From Chitinivorax tropicus (lineage in GTDB: Bacteria; Pseudomonadota; Gammaproteobacteria; Burkholderiales; SCOH01): a stretch of 64,000 nt of DNA. This document shows positions 27,340 to 37,351 of the stretch, piece after piece. A program made the translations under genes and the position numbers. Positions within the stretch are counted from its first letter, which is position 1. Each line of letters begins with the position of its first letter. The stretch covers positions 1-64,000 of the forward strand of contig NZ_JACHHY010000016.1 of NCBI RefSeq assembly GCF_014202905.1. Reading direction: 5' to 3'. A model generated the notes under the pieces. It made no database searches. It saw only the letters and a program-made list of their open reading frames with translations, and had not been told where the DNA came from.

Positions 27340-28770
27340 TTATTCTTTACTGAACAATTGCAAGGCAAATACCCTCGCCTTGGCATGGTCAACAATCGGC
27401 TCAGGGTAGTCGCGCCCCAACATCAGGCCAATACGTTGGCTGACGTCCTTGGTCATGGTCCAGGGTGCATGAATGAATCGGTCAGGGCAACTCGCCAATT
27501 CAGGCACATAACGGCGGATGAACACGCCTTTGGGGTCGAATTTCTCAGACTGGGTTACCGGGTTGAAAATACGGAAGTAAGGCTGTGCATCGCAGCCCGT
27601 GGAGGCAGCCCACTGCCATCCTCCGTTATTGGCCGCCAAGTCGAAGTCGATCAGCTTTTCTGCGAAATAGCGCTCACCCCAACGCCAGTCAATATGCAAA
27701 TCCTTCACCAGAAACGACGCCGTGATCATCCGCAGCCGGTTGTGCATATAGCCGGAATGATTCAATTGGCGCATCGCGGCATCCACGATCGGGTATCCTG
27801 TCTGGCCGTCACACCATGCCTTGAACAACCCAGCATCATTGGGAAACGGCAACCGGTCATATGCCGCCTTGAAAGCGTGGTTGACGACCTGGGGATGATG
27901 CCAAAGAATCTGCTGGTAGAAATCCCGCCAGATCAGTTCATTCAACCAAGCCACATGCCCAGGGCCAGCCACAGGCTGGGTGACATCCCAGGCCGCACGT
28001 GCCAGTTGCCGAATTGAGATGGTGCCAAATCGTAGGTGGACTGATAGATAGGACACCCCCTTTACGCCGGGAAAATCTCTTGCCACATGGTAGTGCTCAA
28101 TCCGTGTCAGGAAATCAGCAAACAAGGCACTAGCCCCCTCGCTTCCCGCTTGAATTTGCAACGCATCGAGATCCGTCACCATAAACCCCAATTCCGCCAT
28201 GGTGGGCATGGCAGATTGTCCCGTTGCCAACGCGCCTAAATAGGACTGAACCGGGTAGGGTTTCACGTGAAACGTTGTCAACTTTTTCAACCATGCATTT
28301 TTATAAGGCGTGAATACAGTGAAGGGCTGACCCGCTTGAGTCAGCACCTCATCTCGCTCAAAAATCACCTGATCTTTACATGACTGAAAGCGGCACCCCA
28401 TTTTGGTGAGGGCCGCAGCCACCAATTGGTCACGTTGTGTCGCAGCTGGCTCATAGTCCCGATTGCAATAGACAGCCTGCGCACCACAGCGCTCGGCCAG
28501 CGTGGGGATCAACGTTGTCGGATCACCGTGTAATACCATCAGATCGCCGCCCGCGCACTGGAGTGCATACTGCAGTGCGCGGACACTACGCCAGATGAAA
28601 TCCACCCGCCGATCCTGCTTCGGCAACGATGACAAAAGGGTGGTATCGAATACAAAAACACAATGGACGCGACCACCCGATTTCAGCGCATGGTATAGCG
28701 CCGCATGATCGTCCATTCGCAAGTCGCGGCGAAACCAGCAAAGTACTTGCAGATCAGTCTTGTCAGCCAT
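27340..28770 (-). CDS. phrB: Deoxyribodipyrimidine photolyase (class I CPD photolyase)
   Basis: 476 residues, normal length. It repairs cyclobutane pyrimidine dimers using blue light, FADH- and an antenna cofactor. The N-terminal alpha/beta antenna domain starts [20 protein letters not shown]. The C-terminal FAD-binding block holds [20 protein letters not shown] and [20 protein letters not shown], the family signature. It is divergent from yqgE with about 50 bases between the starts. A parS site lies inside the coding sequence (28259-28274), where it encodes Phe-His-Val-Lys. Confidence 0.95.
   Translation of the reverse strand: MADKTDLQVLCWFRRDLRMDDHAALYHALKSGGRVHCVFVFDTTLLSSLPKQDRRVDFIWRSVRALQYALQCAGGDLMVLHGDPTTLIPTLAERCGAQAVYCNRDYEPAATQRDQLVAAALTKMGCRFQSCKDQVIFERDEVLTQAGQPFTVFTPYKNAWLKKLTTFHVKPYPVQSYLGALATGQSAMPTMAELGFMVTDLDALQIQAGSEGASALFADFLTRIEHYHVARDFPGVKGVSYLSVHLRFGTISIRQLARAAWDVTQPVAGPGHVAWLNELIWRDFYQQILWHHPQVVNHAFKAAYDRLPFPNDAGLFKAWCDGQTGYPIVDAAMRQLNHSGYMHNRLRMITASFLVKDLHIDWRWGERYFAEKLIDFDLAANNGGWQWAASTGCDAQPYFRIFNPVTQSEKFDPKGVFIRRYVPELASCPDRFIHAPWTMTKDVSQRIGLMLGRDYPEPIVDHAKARVFALQLFSKE
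28259..28274. other. parS-like ParB binding site 1 (inside phrB)
   Basis: GGTTTCACGTGAAACG matches the near-universal bacterial parS TGTTTCACGTGAAACA at 14 of 16 positions, including the whole 14-base palindromic core GTTTCACGTGAAAC. Both mismatches are at the outermost bases. Confidence 0.8.
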
Positions 28771-28822
28771 GTTTCAACATGCAAAATTGGGGTTGGATCA
28801 GGTATTGTGCAATAATTCAGGT

Positions 28823-29383
28823 ATGCAAAGCGTAAATCTGACCAACCATTTCCTGATCGCCATGCCCAACATGGCAGACCCCTATTTTCAGCGTACGCTG
28901 ACCTATGTTTGCGAGCACAACGAAAATGGGGCGCTTGGTATTGTCGTCAACCGCCCAATCGATCTCACCTTGGAAAGCCTGTTCGATCAGATCGGCCTGT
29001 CGCTGAATCGCGAAGACCTGGCGGACGTGCCGGTCTATTTTGGCGGCCCTGTGCAGATGGATCGTGGCTTTGTGCTGCACAATCCGCTTGGCAACTGGCA
29101 ATCCACCTTGGCCATGAACGACAGCTTCGGTCTGACCACCTCGAAGGACATCTTGCAAGCGGTGGGTGAAGGCCGTGGCCCAAATCGCCTGATGATCACA
29201 CTTGGCTACGCAGGATGGGATGCCGGGCAGTTGGAGCAGGAGCTTGCACAGAATGCCTGGCTGACAGTCGAAGCATCGCAAGACATCATCTTCGAGATGG
29301 CCCCTGAAGACCGCTATGAAGCGGCCATCAGTCGGCTAGGTATCGCTTTCGGCAATCTGTCTGATCAGGCCGGGCACGCCTGA
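28823..29383 (+). CDS. yqgE: YqgE/AlgH family protein (UPF0301)
   Basis: 186 residues from the ATG at 28823, the conserved family start ([17 protein letters not shown]). Conserved blocks [36 protein letters not shown] and [17 protein letters not shown] identify the family. Its biochemical function is not settled; AlgH was named from alginate regulation in Pseudomonas. It overlaps ruvX by one base, so the two are translationally coupled, and it heads the yqgE-ruvX-pyrB-pyrC' operon. Confidence 0.93.
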   Translation: MQSVNLTNHFLIAMPNMADPYFQRTLTYVCEHNENGALGIVVNRPIDLTLESLFDQIGLSLNREDLADVPVYFGGPVQMDRGFVLHNPLGNWQSTLAMNDSFGLTTSKDILQAVGEGRGPNRLMITLGYAGWDAGQLEQELAQNAWLTVEASQDIIFEMAPEDRYEAAISRLGIAFGNLSDQAGHA

Positions 29384-29874
29384 TGAGTGGTGTGGTAACA
29401 GCACTACCCAACGCAGGCGGTGTATTGGCATTTGATTTTGGCGAAAAGCGGATCGGCGTGGCCACTGGAGATCTGGCGGTAAAGCTGGCGACCCCGCTGA
29501 CCACCATCCAGGCTGAAAGCAATGACGACCGGTTTCAACAAATTGGTCGCCTGATCGACGAATGGCAGCCCATATTGCTGATCGTCGGGCTGCCATCGTA
29601 TATGGATGGTACCGAACATGATATGACACGGTTGTGTCGCAAATTCTCAAACCGGCTGCATGGCCGGTTTGCTTTGCCGGTTCGCCTGGTTGACGAACGG
29701 CTCAGCTCGGCTGTTGCCGATACGATGTTGGCCGAGCTGGGGCTATCCAGCCGTAAGCGCAAGCCAGCGCTCGATCAGGTCGCAGCACTTCAGATTCTGC
29801 AAGCGTTTTTCGATCACCCAGAGGCAAGTATCGCACATGATGCGGTGCAAGCCTTGCCCAAGCAGACGGGATGA
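29383..29874 (+). CDS. ruvX: Holliday junction resolvase-like / pre-16S rRNA nuclease RuvX (YqgF)
   Basis: 163 residues with an RNase H-like fold. The key motifs are AFDFGEKRIGVATGD (first catalytic Asp), VGLPSYMDGTEHDMT and VDERLSSAVAD. YqgF acts in 16S rRNA 5'-end maturation. It starts within the yqgE stop codon and ends 3 bases before pyrB. Confidence 0.95.
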   Translation: MSGVVTALPNAGGVLAFDFGEKRIGVATGDLAVKLATPLTTIQAESNDDRFQQIGRLIDEWQPILLIVGLPSYMDGTEHDMTRLCRKFSNRLHGRFALPVRLVDERLSSAVADTMLAELGLSSRKRKPALDQVAALQILQAFFDHPEASIAHDAVQALPKQTG

Positions 29875-29877
29875 CTC

Positions 29878-30834
29878 ATGGCACTATACCACCCTCAACT
29901 CAACAGTCACGGCGAGCTCAAACATCTGCTCACCATAGAAGGCTTGCCCGCCGCCATCTTGACCCAGATCCTCGACAAAGCGGAAGACTATGTGTCGGTG
30001 TCGGATCAAGAGATAAAAAAATTACCCGTGTTGACAGGTAAATCCGTCTTCAACCTGTTCTTCGAAAACTCCACGCGGACCCGTACCACATTCGAGATCG
30101 CCGCCAAGCGCCTATCTGCCGATGTGATCAATTTGAATATCGGCGCCTCCAGCACCAGTAAAGGCGAAACCTTGCTGGATACCATCCACAATCTGGAGGC
30201 CATGCATGCCGATATGTTTGTGGTGCGCCACGCCGAGAGCGGCGCTCCGTTTTTGATAGCCAAGCACTGTAAACCCAGTGTCAGTGTGGTCAATGCCGGG
30301 GATGGTCGTCATGCCCACCCCACCCAGGCATTGCTGGATATGTATACGATCCGGCACTATAAAAAGGAATTCCAGAATCTGCGTGTCGCCGTCGTTGGCG
30401 ATATCCTGCACAGCCGTGTCGCACGGTCGCAGATTCACGCCCTGACCACGCTGGGTGTGCCAGAGGTTCGCGTGATCGGCCCCAAGACCTTGCTGCCGAA
30501 GGACATCGAGAAGATGGGTGTGCAGGTCTATCACGATATGCGTGCTGGTTTGAAAGATGTCGATGTTGTCATCATGTTGCGTCTGCAGAATGAGCGCATG
30601 AATGGCGCCCTGCTGCCATCGGCCCAGGAATATTTCAAATACTATGGTCTGACATTGGACAAACTGGCGCGAGCCAAACCTGATGCCATCGTGATGCATC
30701 CAGGCCCGATGAACCGTGGTGTCGAGATTGATTCCGCTGTTGCGGATGGTGCGCAATCGGTGATCCTGCCACAGGTGACTTTCGGTATCGCCGTCCGTAT
30801 GGCGGTAATGAGCATTCTTGCAGGCAACAAATAA
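29878..30834 (+). CDS. pyrB: Aspartate carbamoyltransferase catalytic subunit
   Basis: 318 residues. It joins carbamoyl phosphate and aspartate in the first committed step of pyrimidine synthesis. The carbamoyl phosphate loop is [18 protein letters not shown] and the second conserved site is [14 protein letters not shown]. No pyrI regulatory-subunit gene follows. Instead the next gene is a dihydroorotase-like protein, as in the dodecameric class A enzymes of pseudomonads. Confidence 0.97.
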   Translation: MALYHPQLNSHGELKHLLTIEGLPAAILTQILDKAEDYVSVSDQEIKKLPVLTGKSVFNLFFENSTRTRTTFEIAAKRLSADVINLNIGASSTSKGETLLDTIHNLEAMHADMFVVRHAESGAPFLIAKHCKPSVSVVNAGDGRHAHPTQALLDMYTIRHYKKEFQNLRVAVVGDILHSRVARSQIHALTTLGVPEVRVIGPKTLLPKDIEKMGVQVYHDMRAGLKDVDVVIMLRLQNERMNGALLPSAQEYFKYYGLTLDKLARAKPDAIVMHPGPMNRGVEIDSAVADGAQSVILPQVTFGIAVRMAVMSILAGNK

Positions 30835-30843
30835 GGGGGCCAC

Positions 30844-32121
30844 ATGAATATTGAAATCAAAAATGGCCGCCTGATTGACCCAGCCAGCGGTCTCGATGCA
30901 GTAACCCACCTCTATATAAGCCAAGGGCGTATTGCCGCCATTGGCAATGCACCTGGCGGTTTCACCGCCGATCGTAGCATCGATGCGCAGGGTTTGATCG
31001 TTGCCCCAGGTTTGGTTGACTTGGCAGCACGGTTGCGCGAGCCTGGCTTCGAATACAAAGCAACCCTGGTCTCGGAAATGAATGCCGCCGTTGCCGGCGG
31101 CATCACCAGCTTGGCTTGCCCGCCCGACACTGACCCACCGCTGGATGAGCCTGGGTTGGTCGAAATGCTGAAACATCGCGCCCGCCAGCTCAATCTGGCC
31201 AATGTCTACCCTGTCGGCGCACTGACCCAGCAGTTGAAAGGCCAGCGCCTGACTGAAATGGCTGAATTGACCGACGCGGGTTGTGTTGCCTTTTCACAGG
31301 TGGATCAGCCTTTTGAAAACAACCTGTCATTGATGCGTGCACTGCAGTACGCCAGCACGTTTGGCTTCAGTGTCTGGCTACGCCCACAGGATCACGGCCT
31401 GGCTGCCAAAGGGGTGGCACATGATGGTGAGGTGGCATCTCGTCTCGGTTTGCCACCCATCCCTATCGCAGCCGAAACCGTCGCTATTTCAACCGTCTTG
31501 TTATTGGTGAAAGAAACCGGTGCCCGGGTTCACTTCTGTCGGGTCTCTTCCGCCAGCGGCTTGCAGATGATCCGGGATGCCAAACAGCAAGGTCTGCCGG
31601 TTACCTGCGATGTTGGCATCCACCATGTACACCTGTCTGACAATGACATCGGCTATTTTGACCCGCACTACCACTTGGCGCCGCCACTACGCTCAACCTA
31701 TGATCGTGATGCCATCCGTGCAGCATTGCTGGACGGCACCATCGATGCCATCTGCTCAGACCACACTCCGGTTGACGAAGACGCCAAATTGCTGCCCTTT
31801 GCCGAGAGCGAGCCAGGTGCAACCGGCTTGGAGGTGCTGCTGCCGTTGACATTGAAATGGGCCGAAGAGCAGTGCCTACCGATTGATCAAGCCCTGGCCA
31901 AGATCACTATCCGTTCAGCACAGATTCTGGGCATCAATGCCGGGCTGTTGGTAGAAAACGTCCCGGCGGACATCTGCATTTTCGACCCAGAGGCAGAATG
32001 GAAAGTCGATACAAAAAATCTGGTCAGCCAAGGTAAGAATTCGCCGTTTGCGGGGTATCCAATGCGTGGTAAAGTGCGCTTCACCTTGGTAAACGGCCAA
32101 ATCGTCTACCAAGCCGAATAA
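30844..32121 (+). CDS. pyrX: Dihydroorotase-like protein PyrC' (probably non-catalytic ATCase partner)
   Basis: 425 residues, amidohydrolase fold, beginning 9 bases after pyrB with GGGGG before the ATG. The zinc-binding motif of active dihydroorotase, DxHxHLREPG, reads DLAARLREPG here (residues 59-68), so both metal His are lost (Ala61 and Arg63). In Pseudomonas such inactive pyrC' products assemble with PyrB and are needed for ATCase activity. The same structural role is inferred here, with a separate active PyrC expected elsewhere in the genome. Confidence 0.93.
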   Translation: MNIEIKNGRLIDPASGLDAVTHLYISQGRIAAIGNAPGGFTADRSIDAQGLIVAPGLVDLAARLREPGFEYKATLVSEMNAAVAGGITSLACPPDTDPPLDEPGLVEMLKHRARQLNLANVYPVGALTQQLKGQRLTEMAELTDAGCVAFSQVDQPFENNLSLMRALQYASTFGFSVWLRPQDHGLAAKGVAHDGEVASRLGLPPIPIAAETVAISTVLLLVKETGARVHFCRVSSASGLQMIRDAKQQGLPVTCDVGIHHVHLSDNDIGYFDPHYHLAPPLRSTYDRDAIRAALLDGTIDAICSDHTPVDEDAKLLPFAESEPGATGLEVLLPLTLKWAEEQCLPIDQALAKITIRSAQILGINAGLLVENVPADICIFDPEAEWKVDTKNLVSQGKNSPFAGYPMRGKVRFTLVNGQIVYQAE

Positions 32122-32210
32122 TCACAATATCCATATCCACGCTGCTGATTGCACGGGCAGCCTACCTCGGTGATCAACCCGGCAATCAGCTTACGCAAAA
32201 GGGAAACGTC

Positions 32211-32471
32211 ATGTCCGACCTGAAAGCTCAATTCGAACAAGCCCAGAAAGATATCCTGACTTTGTCCGAAGCCCCAAGCAATGATGTCAAATTACAGCTC
32301 TATGCGCTGTTCAAACAAGCCACACAAGGCGATGTGACCGGCGAGCGCCCCGGCATGATGGATTTCATCAATCGCGCCAAATTTGACGCCTGGGCCAACC
32401 AGAAAGGTCAGACTGTTGAGCAAGCCATGCAAAGCTATATTGCATTGGTCAATAAGCAGCTGGGTCGTTAA
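32211..32471 (+). CDS. Acyl-CoA-binding protein
   Basis: 86 residues, the exact size of an ACBP four-helix bundle. The ligand-contact signature is visible as LQLYALFKQATQGDV, then RPGMMDFINRAKFDAW. It binds long-chain acyl-CoA in the cytoplasm and buffers or carries it. ACBPs are common in eukaryotes and patchy in bacteria. It forms a single-gene unit with its own terminator. Confidence 0.93.
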   Translation: MSDLKAQFEQAQKDILTLSEAPSNDVKLQLYALFKQATQGDVTGERPGMMDFINRAKFDAWANQKGQTVEQAMQSYIALVNKQLGR

Positions 32472-32495
32472 GCAGGTTGTGCCGAGTTGATTGCA

Positions 32496-32527
32496 AAAAT
32501 GGCAACCCAAGGGTTGCCATTTTTATT
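32496..32527 (+). terminator. Rho-independent terminator after the acyl-CoA-binding protein gene
   Basis: AAAAATGGCAACCC (32496-32509) pairs perfectly with GGGTTGCCATTTTT (32512-32525) and is followed by ATT. It begins 25 bases after the stop. Confidence 0.9.
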
Positions 32528-32690
32528 GGGCACCACCAACAGTGCCGATAGGGTTCATATCTCACGCCCCTCGTGACCCTTGTTGTGGAATGTCGAACTG
32601 TTTCATGCGCCACGACCTACATGGCCATCTCATGCGTGGATAGCCACACCCGGCAGCAGGAGTAATACACATACGGCACCAACTGCCCTG

Positions 32691-33011
32691 CTACTGGCCG
32701 GTCTGCCAAGCGGAGTCCACTTTGGATTGCGCCTCGTCGAGCTTGGCCTGTGCCGCAGCCAACGCCTGTTTGGCCGTATCTAGCTGTTGTGTGGTCATCT
32801 CGGCACGACGCTGGGCTTCCTGAAGCCTGCTTTGTGCCTGTTTATCAGCCTCAGCAGCTTCTTCAAGCTTGCGCTTGGCATTGGTCCACTCCATCCTGGC
32901 TTGTTCATAGGCCAGTTGATTACGCATCAGGCTCTCATTTGCCACCGCCGCTGTGCTTGTCAATACTGCCACTACTGCGACGAATAATGTGTGCTTCATT
33001 TTTACAGACAT
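32691..33011 (-). CDS. Small secreted coiled-coil protein
   Basis: 106 residues (or 102 from the second ATG at 32999). A signal peptide ends near TAAVANE. The mature part is one continuous Ala/Gln/Glu/Lys-rich heptad coiled coil (KRKLEEAAEADKQAQSRL). It is probably periplasmic, possibly a small structural protein. No family could be named. It lies 138 bases downstream of the lipoprotein gene on the same strand. Confidence 0.65.
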   Translation of the reverse strand: MSVKMKHTLFVAVVAVLTSTAAVANESLMRNQLAYEQARMEWTNAKRKLEEAAEADKQAQSRLQEAQRRAEMTTQQLDTAKQALAAAQAKLDEAQSKVDSAWQTGQ

Positions 33012-33149
33012 TCCATTTGTGAGCGATCAGATTCCGCTGGCACGATTCAAACAACCTGGGGCATTGGTCTGCCAAGCGACACCGACCAACCAATCACCTA
33101 CCCCTCATGTCCTCTCAACAGGCTGGTCAAATCGACCAACAGAATCAAG

Positions 33150-33725
33150 TCATTTGGGTAGGCGTTTCAATACATCGAACACGATATCCTGCACTCGCCG
33201 CTCATCCAATTTGACACCATCCCAGATGGTATTCTTGTAAATGCCACGCCAAACCAGCTTATCACCGTCACGTTGCCGGAAATCGATGATCAGACTACCC
33301 TCACGGTAATCATAGGTACGTGTGGTTTCATAGGGGGGGCCCCAAATGCCCCAATCGTAGGCGCTCCAGCAGGTGCGCGAGCCACAACGAAGCATCATGC
33401 CACCAAAGCGTGGCTCGCTGACAACACGCTGCTTGGTTGCCACACCAATATGGTAGCTGACAAGATAGCGGGCATCTGCAGCAGTCCCCTTCTGAAAACC
33501 TTGGCGCTCCAGCTCAATGTCGATGGCACGTTGCAACCGATCACGAATGATATCGTTGTCGATATCGGCATTATCGGGCGTGATCGTTGGCTTGGGTGGC
33601 GGCGAACCCCATGCATACTTGCTCCCCGGCACCAAAGATTGTTCATTGTCAGTGACAACGTCAACAGTACCGGCGCAGCCGGTAACCGTGGCCAGTAGGC
33701 TGGCAATTGCAAGCATCTTTTTCAT
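33150..33725 (-). CDS. DUF4136-type lipoprotein
   Basis: 191 residues. The start is supported by GGAAG 6 bases upstream. The N-terminus MKKMLAIASLLATVTGCAG carries a lipobox (VTGC), so it should be lipid-anchored. The mature part, with YAWGSPPPK, an N/D-rich stretch, the helix RDRLQRAIDIELERQGFQ and the end WDGVKLDERRVQDIVFDVLKRLP, fits the DUF4136 family of envelope lipoproteins of unknown function. Confidence 0.8.
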   Translation of the reverse strand: MKKMLAIASLLATVTGCAGTVDVVTDNEQSLVPGSKYAWGSPPPKPTITPDNADIDNDIIRDRLQRAIDIELERQGFQKGTAADARYLVSYHIGVATKQRVVSEPRFGGMMLRCGSRTCWSAYDWGIWGPPYETTRTYDYREGSLIIDFRQRDGDKLVWRGIYKNTIWDGVKLDERRVQDIVFDVLKRLPK

Positions 33726-33798
33726 GATGGTCTTCCAATGTCATACGGGGCAAGGAACCTAAGTTGGACTTTTTATAGAGCACTTGGTTGCATCCAGT

Positions 33799-34464
33799 TT
33801 AACGCTTCCTGCAGACAGTCAGCCCATCGCCGATCGGTAAAAGGCTGTAGTCGATCCGCTCATCTTGCTGCAAAAAGGCATTGAGCCGACGAATGGCATC
33901 GATCCCCGGAGTTTCATCCAAAGCAGGGGCTTGCGCAACACGCCCATTCAAGAACATATTGTCGAGCAAAATCAGCCCTCCTTGGCGAATCAATTGCAGG
34001 CAACTTTCGTAATAAGCAGCATAGCCCGGTTTGTCCGCATCAATGAATGCCATATCGAACCGACCATGCTCACCAGCCGCCAGCAAGGCATCCAGCGTGA
34101 TTTGTGCCGGTTGCAGATGTAGCCGGATTCGGCTGGCCACACCTGCCTCAGTCCAGTAACGATGAGCAATGTCGGTAAAGGTATCACTGACATCACATGC
34201 GACAATCTCGCCGTCTTCTGGCAGGGCTTGCGCCATCACCAGCGCGCTATAACCCGTGAACACGCCAATCTCGATAGTACGTTTCGCTCCAATCAGCTTC
34301 GCCAGCAATGACATGATTTGCCCTTGTTCTGGGGCAATCTGCATTTTGGCCAGTCGATGCTGCGCTGTTTCTTCACGCAGGCGACGTGCAATATCGCTTT
34401 CACGGACACCAACCTGCATCAGGTAGGCATGCAAGGTCTCTGTCATGGCAAGAGTTCGGTTCAT
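33799..34464 (-). CDS. SAM-dependent O-methyltransferase (family 3, CCoAOMT-like)
   Basis: 221 residues. The SAM-binding motif I is TIEIGVFTGYSALVMAQAL. Later come IVACDVSDTFTDIAHRYW, FDMAFIDADKPGY (metal-binding Asp) and GGLILLDNMFLNGRVA, the typical order of metal-dependent caffeoyl-CoA O-methyltransferase-like enzymes. Such bacterial enzymes methylate catechol-type hydroxyls. The substrate is unknown. It stands alone on the minus strand. Confidence 0.9.
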   Translation of the reverse strand: MNRTLAMTETLHAYLMQVGVRESDIARRLREETAQHRLAKMQIAPEQGQIMSLLAKLIGAKRTIEIGVFTGYSALVMAQALPEDGEIVACDVSDTFTDIAHRYWTEAGVASRIRLHLQPAQITLDALLAAGEHGRFDMAFIDADKPGYAAYYESCLQLIRQGGLILLDNMFLNGRVAQAPALDETPGIDAIRRLNAFLQQDERIDYSLLPIGDGLTVCRKR

Positions 34465-34904
34465 ACGCTTTCAGACTTCCTGTTTCAACCCCGCGACTTT
34501 AACCGAAAATGACCACCGGTTTCACGTGAAACAACGCATCAACAGTTGCCGAATTTTATGAAAAGGGTATAAACACATTTTTGCCTTTAAGCGGACAGAG
34601 GCTGGAAGCCAAGCCCAACGTGGCTTTGCGACATGCCAAAGTAATTTCTGTCATCCGTGCAAACTCATGCTTAAATGTAAATAAGGCTTGGTTCGTGCCT
34701 CAGGATTCCATTGGCAGGATTCCATAGTCAGCCCGTTGGGATGATCTTGTACCTGGTGCATGAAACAAATTGCACCTTGCCACGATCCATATCAACAGAT
34801 TTACGACAAAGGTTCGGACACACCATCTCAGCAACTCGCTGATTGCAATCGTGTCAACCAAACGGATTTGTCCTGATAGATAACTTCAACTTACTGAAAC
34901 GACC
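34465..34904. other. Intergenic region with a parS-like site
   Basis: 440 bases between the divergent O-methyltransferase and glutathione peroxidase genes. Besides the parS-like site at 34518-34533, no RNA gene, repeat or convincing promoter was recognised. The ATG of the following gene lacks a clear ribosome binding site. Confidence 0.4.
34518..34533. other. parS-like ParB binding site 2 (intergenic)
   Basis: GGTTTCACGTGAAACA matches parS TGTTTCACGTGAAACA at 15 of 16 positions. It lies between two divergent genes. Confidence 0.88.
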
Positions 34905-35441
34905 ATGTTGACCCGCGCCCTATTACCCGCCGTATTTCTTGCCTGGTCTGCGTTGAGCTGGGCAGAGTGCCCACCCCTGCTCAATCACCAGTTTCGCACA
35001 TTGCAAAAGAAGCCGATCGACCTATGCCAGTGGCAGGGCAAGCCGATTCTGGTGGTGAACACTGCCAGCAAGTGTGGCTTTACCCCGCAGTTCGAAAAGC
35101 TGGAATCTCTATATAAGCAATATCGGGACAAGGGTCTGCTGGTCATCGGCTTCCCTTCCAATGATTTCTGGCAAGAGCCCAAAGACAACGAAGAAATTGC
35201 AGACTTCTGCAAGCTGACCTATTTTGTGGAATTCCCCATGGTGGAAAAAAGCGCCGTGACGGGTGACGATGCCAACCCATTCTACAAACAGCTCAAAGCG
35301 ATTTCCGGCAACAGCCCGCGTTGGAATTTCCACAAATACCTGATCGCACCTGATGGTAAAACCGTCTACAGCTGGGGCAGCTCCACCAAACCTGATGATC
35401 AGAAGGTAATGGAGAAGCTGTTACCAATGCTGGGGAGCTGA
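34905..35441 (+). CDS. Periplasmic glutathione peroxidase family protein
   Basis: 178 residues with a signal peptide cleaved near SALSWA-EC, so it acts outside the cytoplasm. The peroxidatic Cys57 is in NTASKCGFTPQFEKLE (Cys, not selenocysteine). Further motifs are VIGFPSNDFWQEP and WNFHKYLI. It reduces peroxides, probably with thioredoxin-like or glutathione donors. One base separates its stop from the ATG of the FAD oxidoreductase, so they form a coupled pair. Confidence 0.92.
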   Translation: MLTRALLPAVFLAWSALSWAECPPLLNHQFRTLQKKPIDLCQWQGKPILVVNTASKCGFTPQFEKLESLYKQYRDKGLLVIGFPSNDFWQEPKDNEEIADFCKLTYFVEFPMVEKSAVTGDDANPFYKQLKAISGNSPRWNFHKYLIAPDGKTVYSWGSSTKPDDQKVMEKLLPMLGS

Positions 35442-35442
35442 A

Positions 35443-36420
35443 ATGACGGTAGTTCAATGCGATGTCGCGGTGATCGGTGCTGGTATGGCCGGTTTGACCT
35501 GCGCATCACTTCTTGCCGAAGGCGGCATGCATGTTGAAATTTTTGAAAAAAGCCGTGGAACGGGCGGTCGGATGGCGACCAAGCGTAGCGAAGATGCCAG
35601 CTTTGATTATGGTGCCCAGTATTTCACCGTGAGAAATCCGGTCTTTGCCAAACAAGTCGCCCAGTGGGAGCTTGGCGGGCATTGTGCCGCATGGGGTGGC
35701 AATGTCGTCGACCTGACACATGGCCGTCGCCAAGCCGCCAGCAGACAGTTGCGATTCGTAGGGCAACCCAGTATGAATACCATGTGCCGCCACATGACTG
35801 AGGGGTTGTCCGTCAATTTCAAAGCGCGTCTTCTGCAATTGTCCAGAGCAGATGAGCGCTGGTGGCTGACTTTCGAAGACCATACACAGCTGATGGCCAA
35901 TATGGTGATCCTGGCGATACCCGCCCCCCAGGCGCTCAACCTGGTCGCGAAGTTCCCGTCGGTAGCGGCGCCGATATCGTCGGTCAGGATGACGCCTTGC
36001 TGGGCGGTATTATTGGCACCAGGTAAATCGCTCAATCTCGATTTTGACGGCGCACACGTCCACAATCTGCCTCTACAATGGATTGGCCGCAACAACAGCA
36101 AACCAGGCCGGCTCGCTGCCGAAACCTGGACACTGCATGCCACACCAGATTGGTCTCAACGGCATGTTCACGACTCAGAGGAGGACATCATCAATCAGAT
36201 GGTGGTTGCCTTTGAGGAGGCGATTGGCCGCAGCCTACCCCATATGCCGGGGAAGGCCCACTACTGGCGTTACGCGGAGACTGCGCACCCATTGGAGCAG
36301 GATTTCGTCTACGATCCCGCACTCAGACTCGGTATCTGTGGTGACTGGTGTCGTGGCAAACGGGTAGAGGATGCCTTTCTGAGTGGAAAAGCACTGGCCC
36401 GCGCGATTCTGGAAAGGTAA
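35443..36420 (+). CDS. FAD-dependent amine oxidase / renalase-like oxidoreductase
   Basis: 325 residues. The Rossmann FAD motif is VAVIGAGMAGLTCASLLAEG, followed by EKSRGTGGRMATKR and YGAQYFTVRNP. The C-terminal FAD-contact block is LGICGDWCRGKRVEDAFLSG. This is the pattern of renalase-like NAD(P)/FAD oxidoreductases of the amine oxidase superfamily. Substrate unknown. It is translationally coupled to the glutathione peroxidase gene upstream. Confidence 0.9.
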   Translation: MTVVQCDVAVIGAGMAGLTCASLLAEGGMHVEIFEKSRGTGGRMATKRSEDASFDYGAQYFTVRNPVFAKQVAQWELGGHCAAWGGNVVDLTHGRRQAASRQLRFVGQPSMNTMCRHMTEGLSVNFKARLLQLSRADERWWLTFEDHTQLMANMVILAIPAPQALNLVAKFPSVAAPISSVRMTPCWAVLLAPGKSLNLDFDGAHVHNLPLQWIGRNNSKPGRLAAETWTLHATPDWSQRHVHDSEEDIINQMVVAFEEAIGRSLPHMPGKAHYWRYAETAHPLEQDFVYDPALRLGICGDWCRGKRVEDAFLSGKALARAILER

Positions 36421-36451
36421 GCTGCCAGCCCCGGATCAAACCACCGTCATC

Positions 36452-37351
36452 ATGCATTTCACCCTGAAACAACTTCAGTCATTTGTGGCGATAGCCCGCG
36501 ATAACAATGTGTCGCGGGCGGCAGAGACGTTGTCCTTGTCGCAGTCCGCTGTCTCCTCCAGCCTGAATGAGCTTGAAAGCCAGCTTGGTAGCCTATTGTT
36601 CGACCGCATCGGTAAACGCTTGCAGCTCAATGAAGTCGGGCAACGGATTCTGCCCCATGCTGTTGAGCTGCTGGCCAGAGCTGATGAATTGGAGCGCTTG
36701 GTCAGAAGCGGCGAAGCACTTGGCAACTTCAAAGTAGGCGCCACGCTGACCATTGGCAACTACTTGGCGACACTGCTCATCAGCGATTTCATGCGCACCT
36801 TTCCCGGCACCCGGGTTGGCCTGAAGGTCGCCAACACCTCTCAAATTGTCGAAGGCATGCGCCAGTTTGATCTGGACATCGGCTTGATTGAAGGTGATTG
36901 CTTTGACCCGGATCTGGATGTCATTCCATGGCGGGAAGATGAGCTGGTCGTTTTCTGCGCACCAGACCACCGCCTGGCGAAGAAAACCACGATTTCACTG
37001 GATGACCTGTCTGAAGAGAACTGGATTGTACGCGAGCCTGGCTCTGGCACCCGGGCAGTATTTGATCGAGCGGTGGCAGGCAAATTGCAACAGCTGGATA
37101 TCCTGTTGGAATTGGAGCACACGGAGGCCATCATCCGTGCGGTGGAAAGTCAGCTGGGTATAGGCTGCGTTTCTCGACTGGCATTGGAAGACGCGCTGGG
37201 TCGAGGCAGTCTGATTGCCCTGCCCACACCATGGTTTGATCTACGCAGACATTTCTATTTCGTGTTGCATAAGCAACGCTATTTGACTGCAGGCGTGAAA
37301 CAATTCCTGGCACTCTGTCAACAAAGCCGCCAACCCGGCGCAGCTATCTGA
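36452..37351 (+). CDS. LysR-family transcriptional regulator
   Basis: 299 residues from the ATG at 36452 (MHFTLKQLQSFVAIARDN); the frame extends upstream into the previous gene but the family start is here. The winged helix-turn-helix is NVSRAAETLSLSQSAVSSSL. The effector-binding domain follows, with VREPGSGTRAVFD, a signature shared with CbbR/YeiE-type members. It begins 31 bases after the renalase-like gene, in the same direction, so its likely targets include this locus, although LysR genes usually diverge from their targets. Confidence 0.9.
   Translation: MHFTLKQLQSFVAIARDNNVSRAAETLSLSQSAVSSSLNELESQLGSLLFDRIGKRLQLNEVGQRILPHAVELLARADELERLVRSGEALGNFKVGATLTIGNYLATLLISDFMRTFPGTRVGLKVANTSQIVEGMRQFDLDIGLIEGDCFDPDLDVIPWREDELVVFCAPDHRLAKKTTISLDDLSEENWIVREPGSGTRAVFDRAVAGKLQQLDILLELEHTEAIIRAVESQLGIGCVSRLALEDALGRGSLIALPTPWFDLRRHFYFVLHKQRYLTAGVKQFLALCQQSRQPGAAI

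Noticed and set aside
30112..31176. Leftward open frame of 354 codons across pyrB and pyrC'
   Set aside because: It is fully antisense to two well-supported genes and spans their junction, with a His/Gln-rich translation typical of shadow frames.
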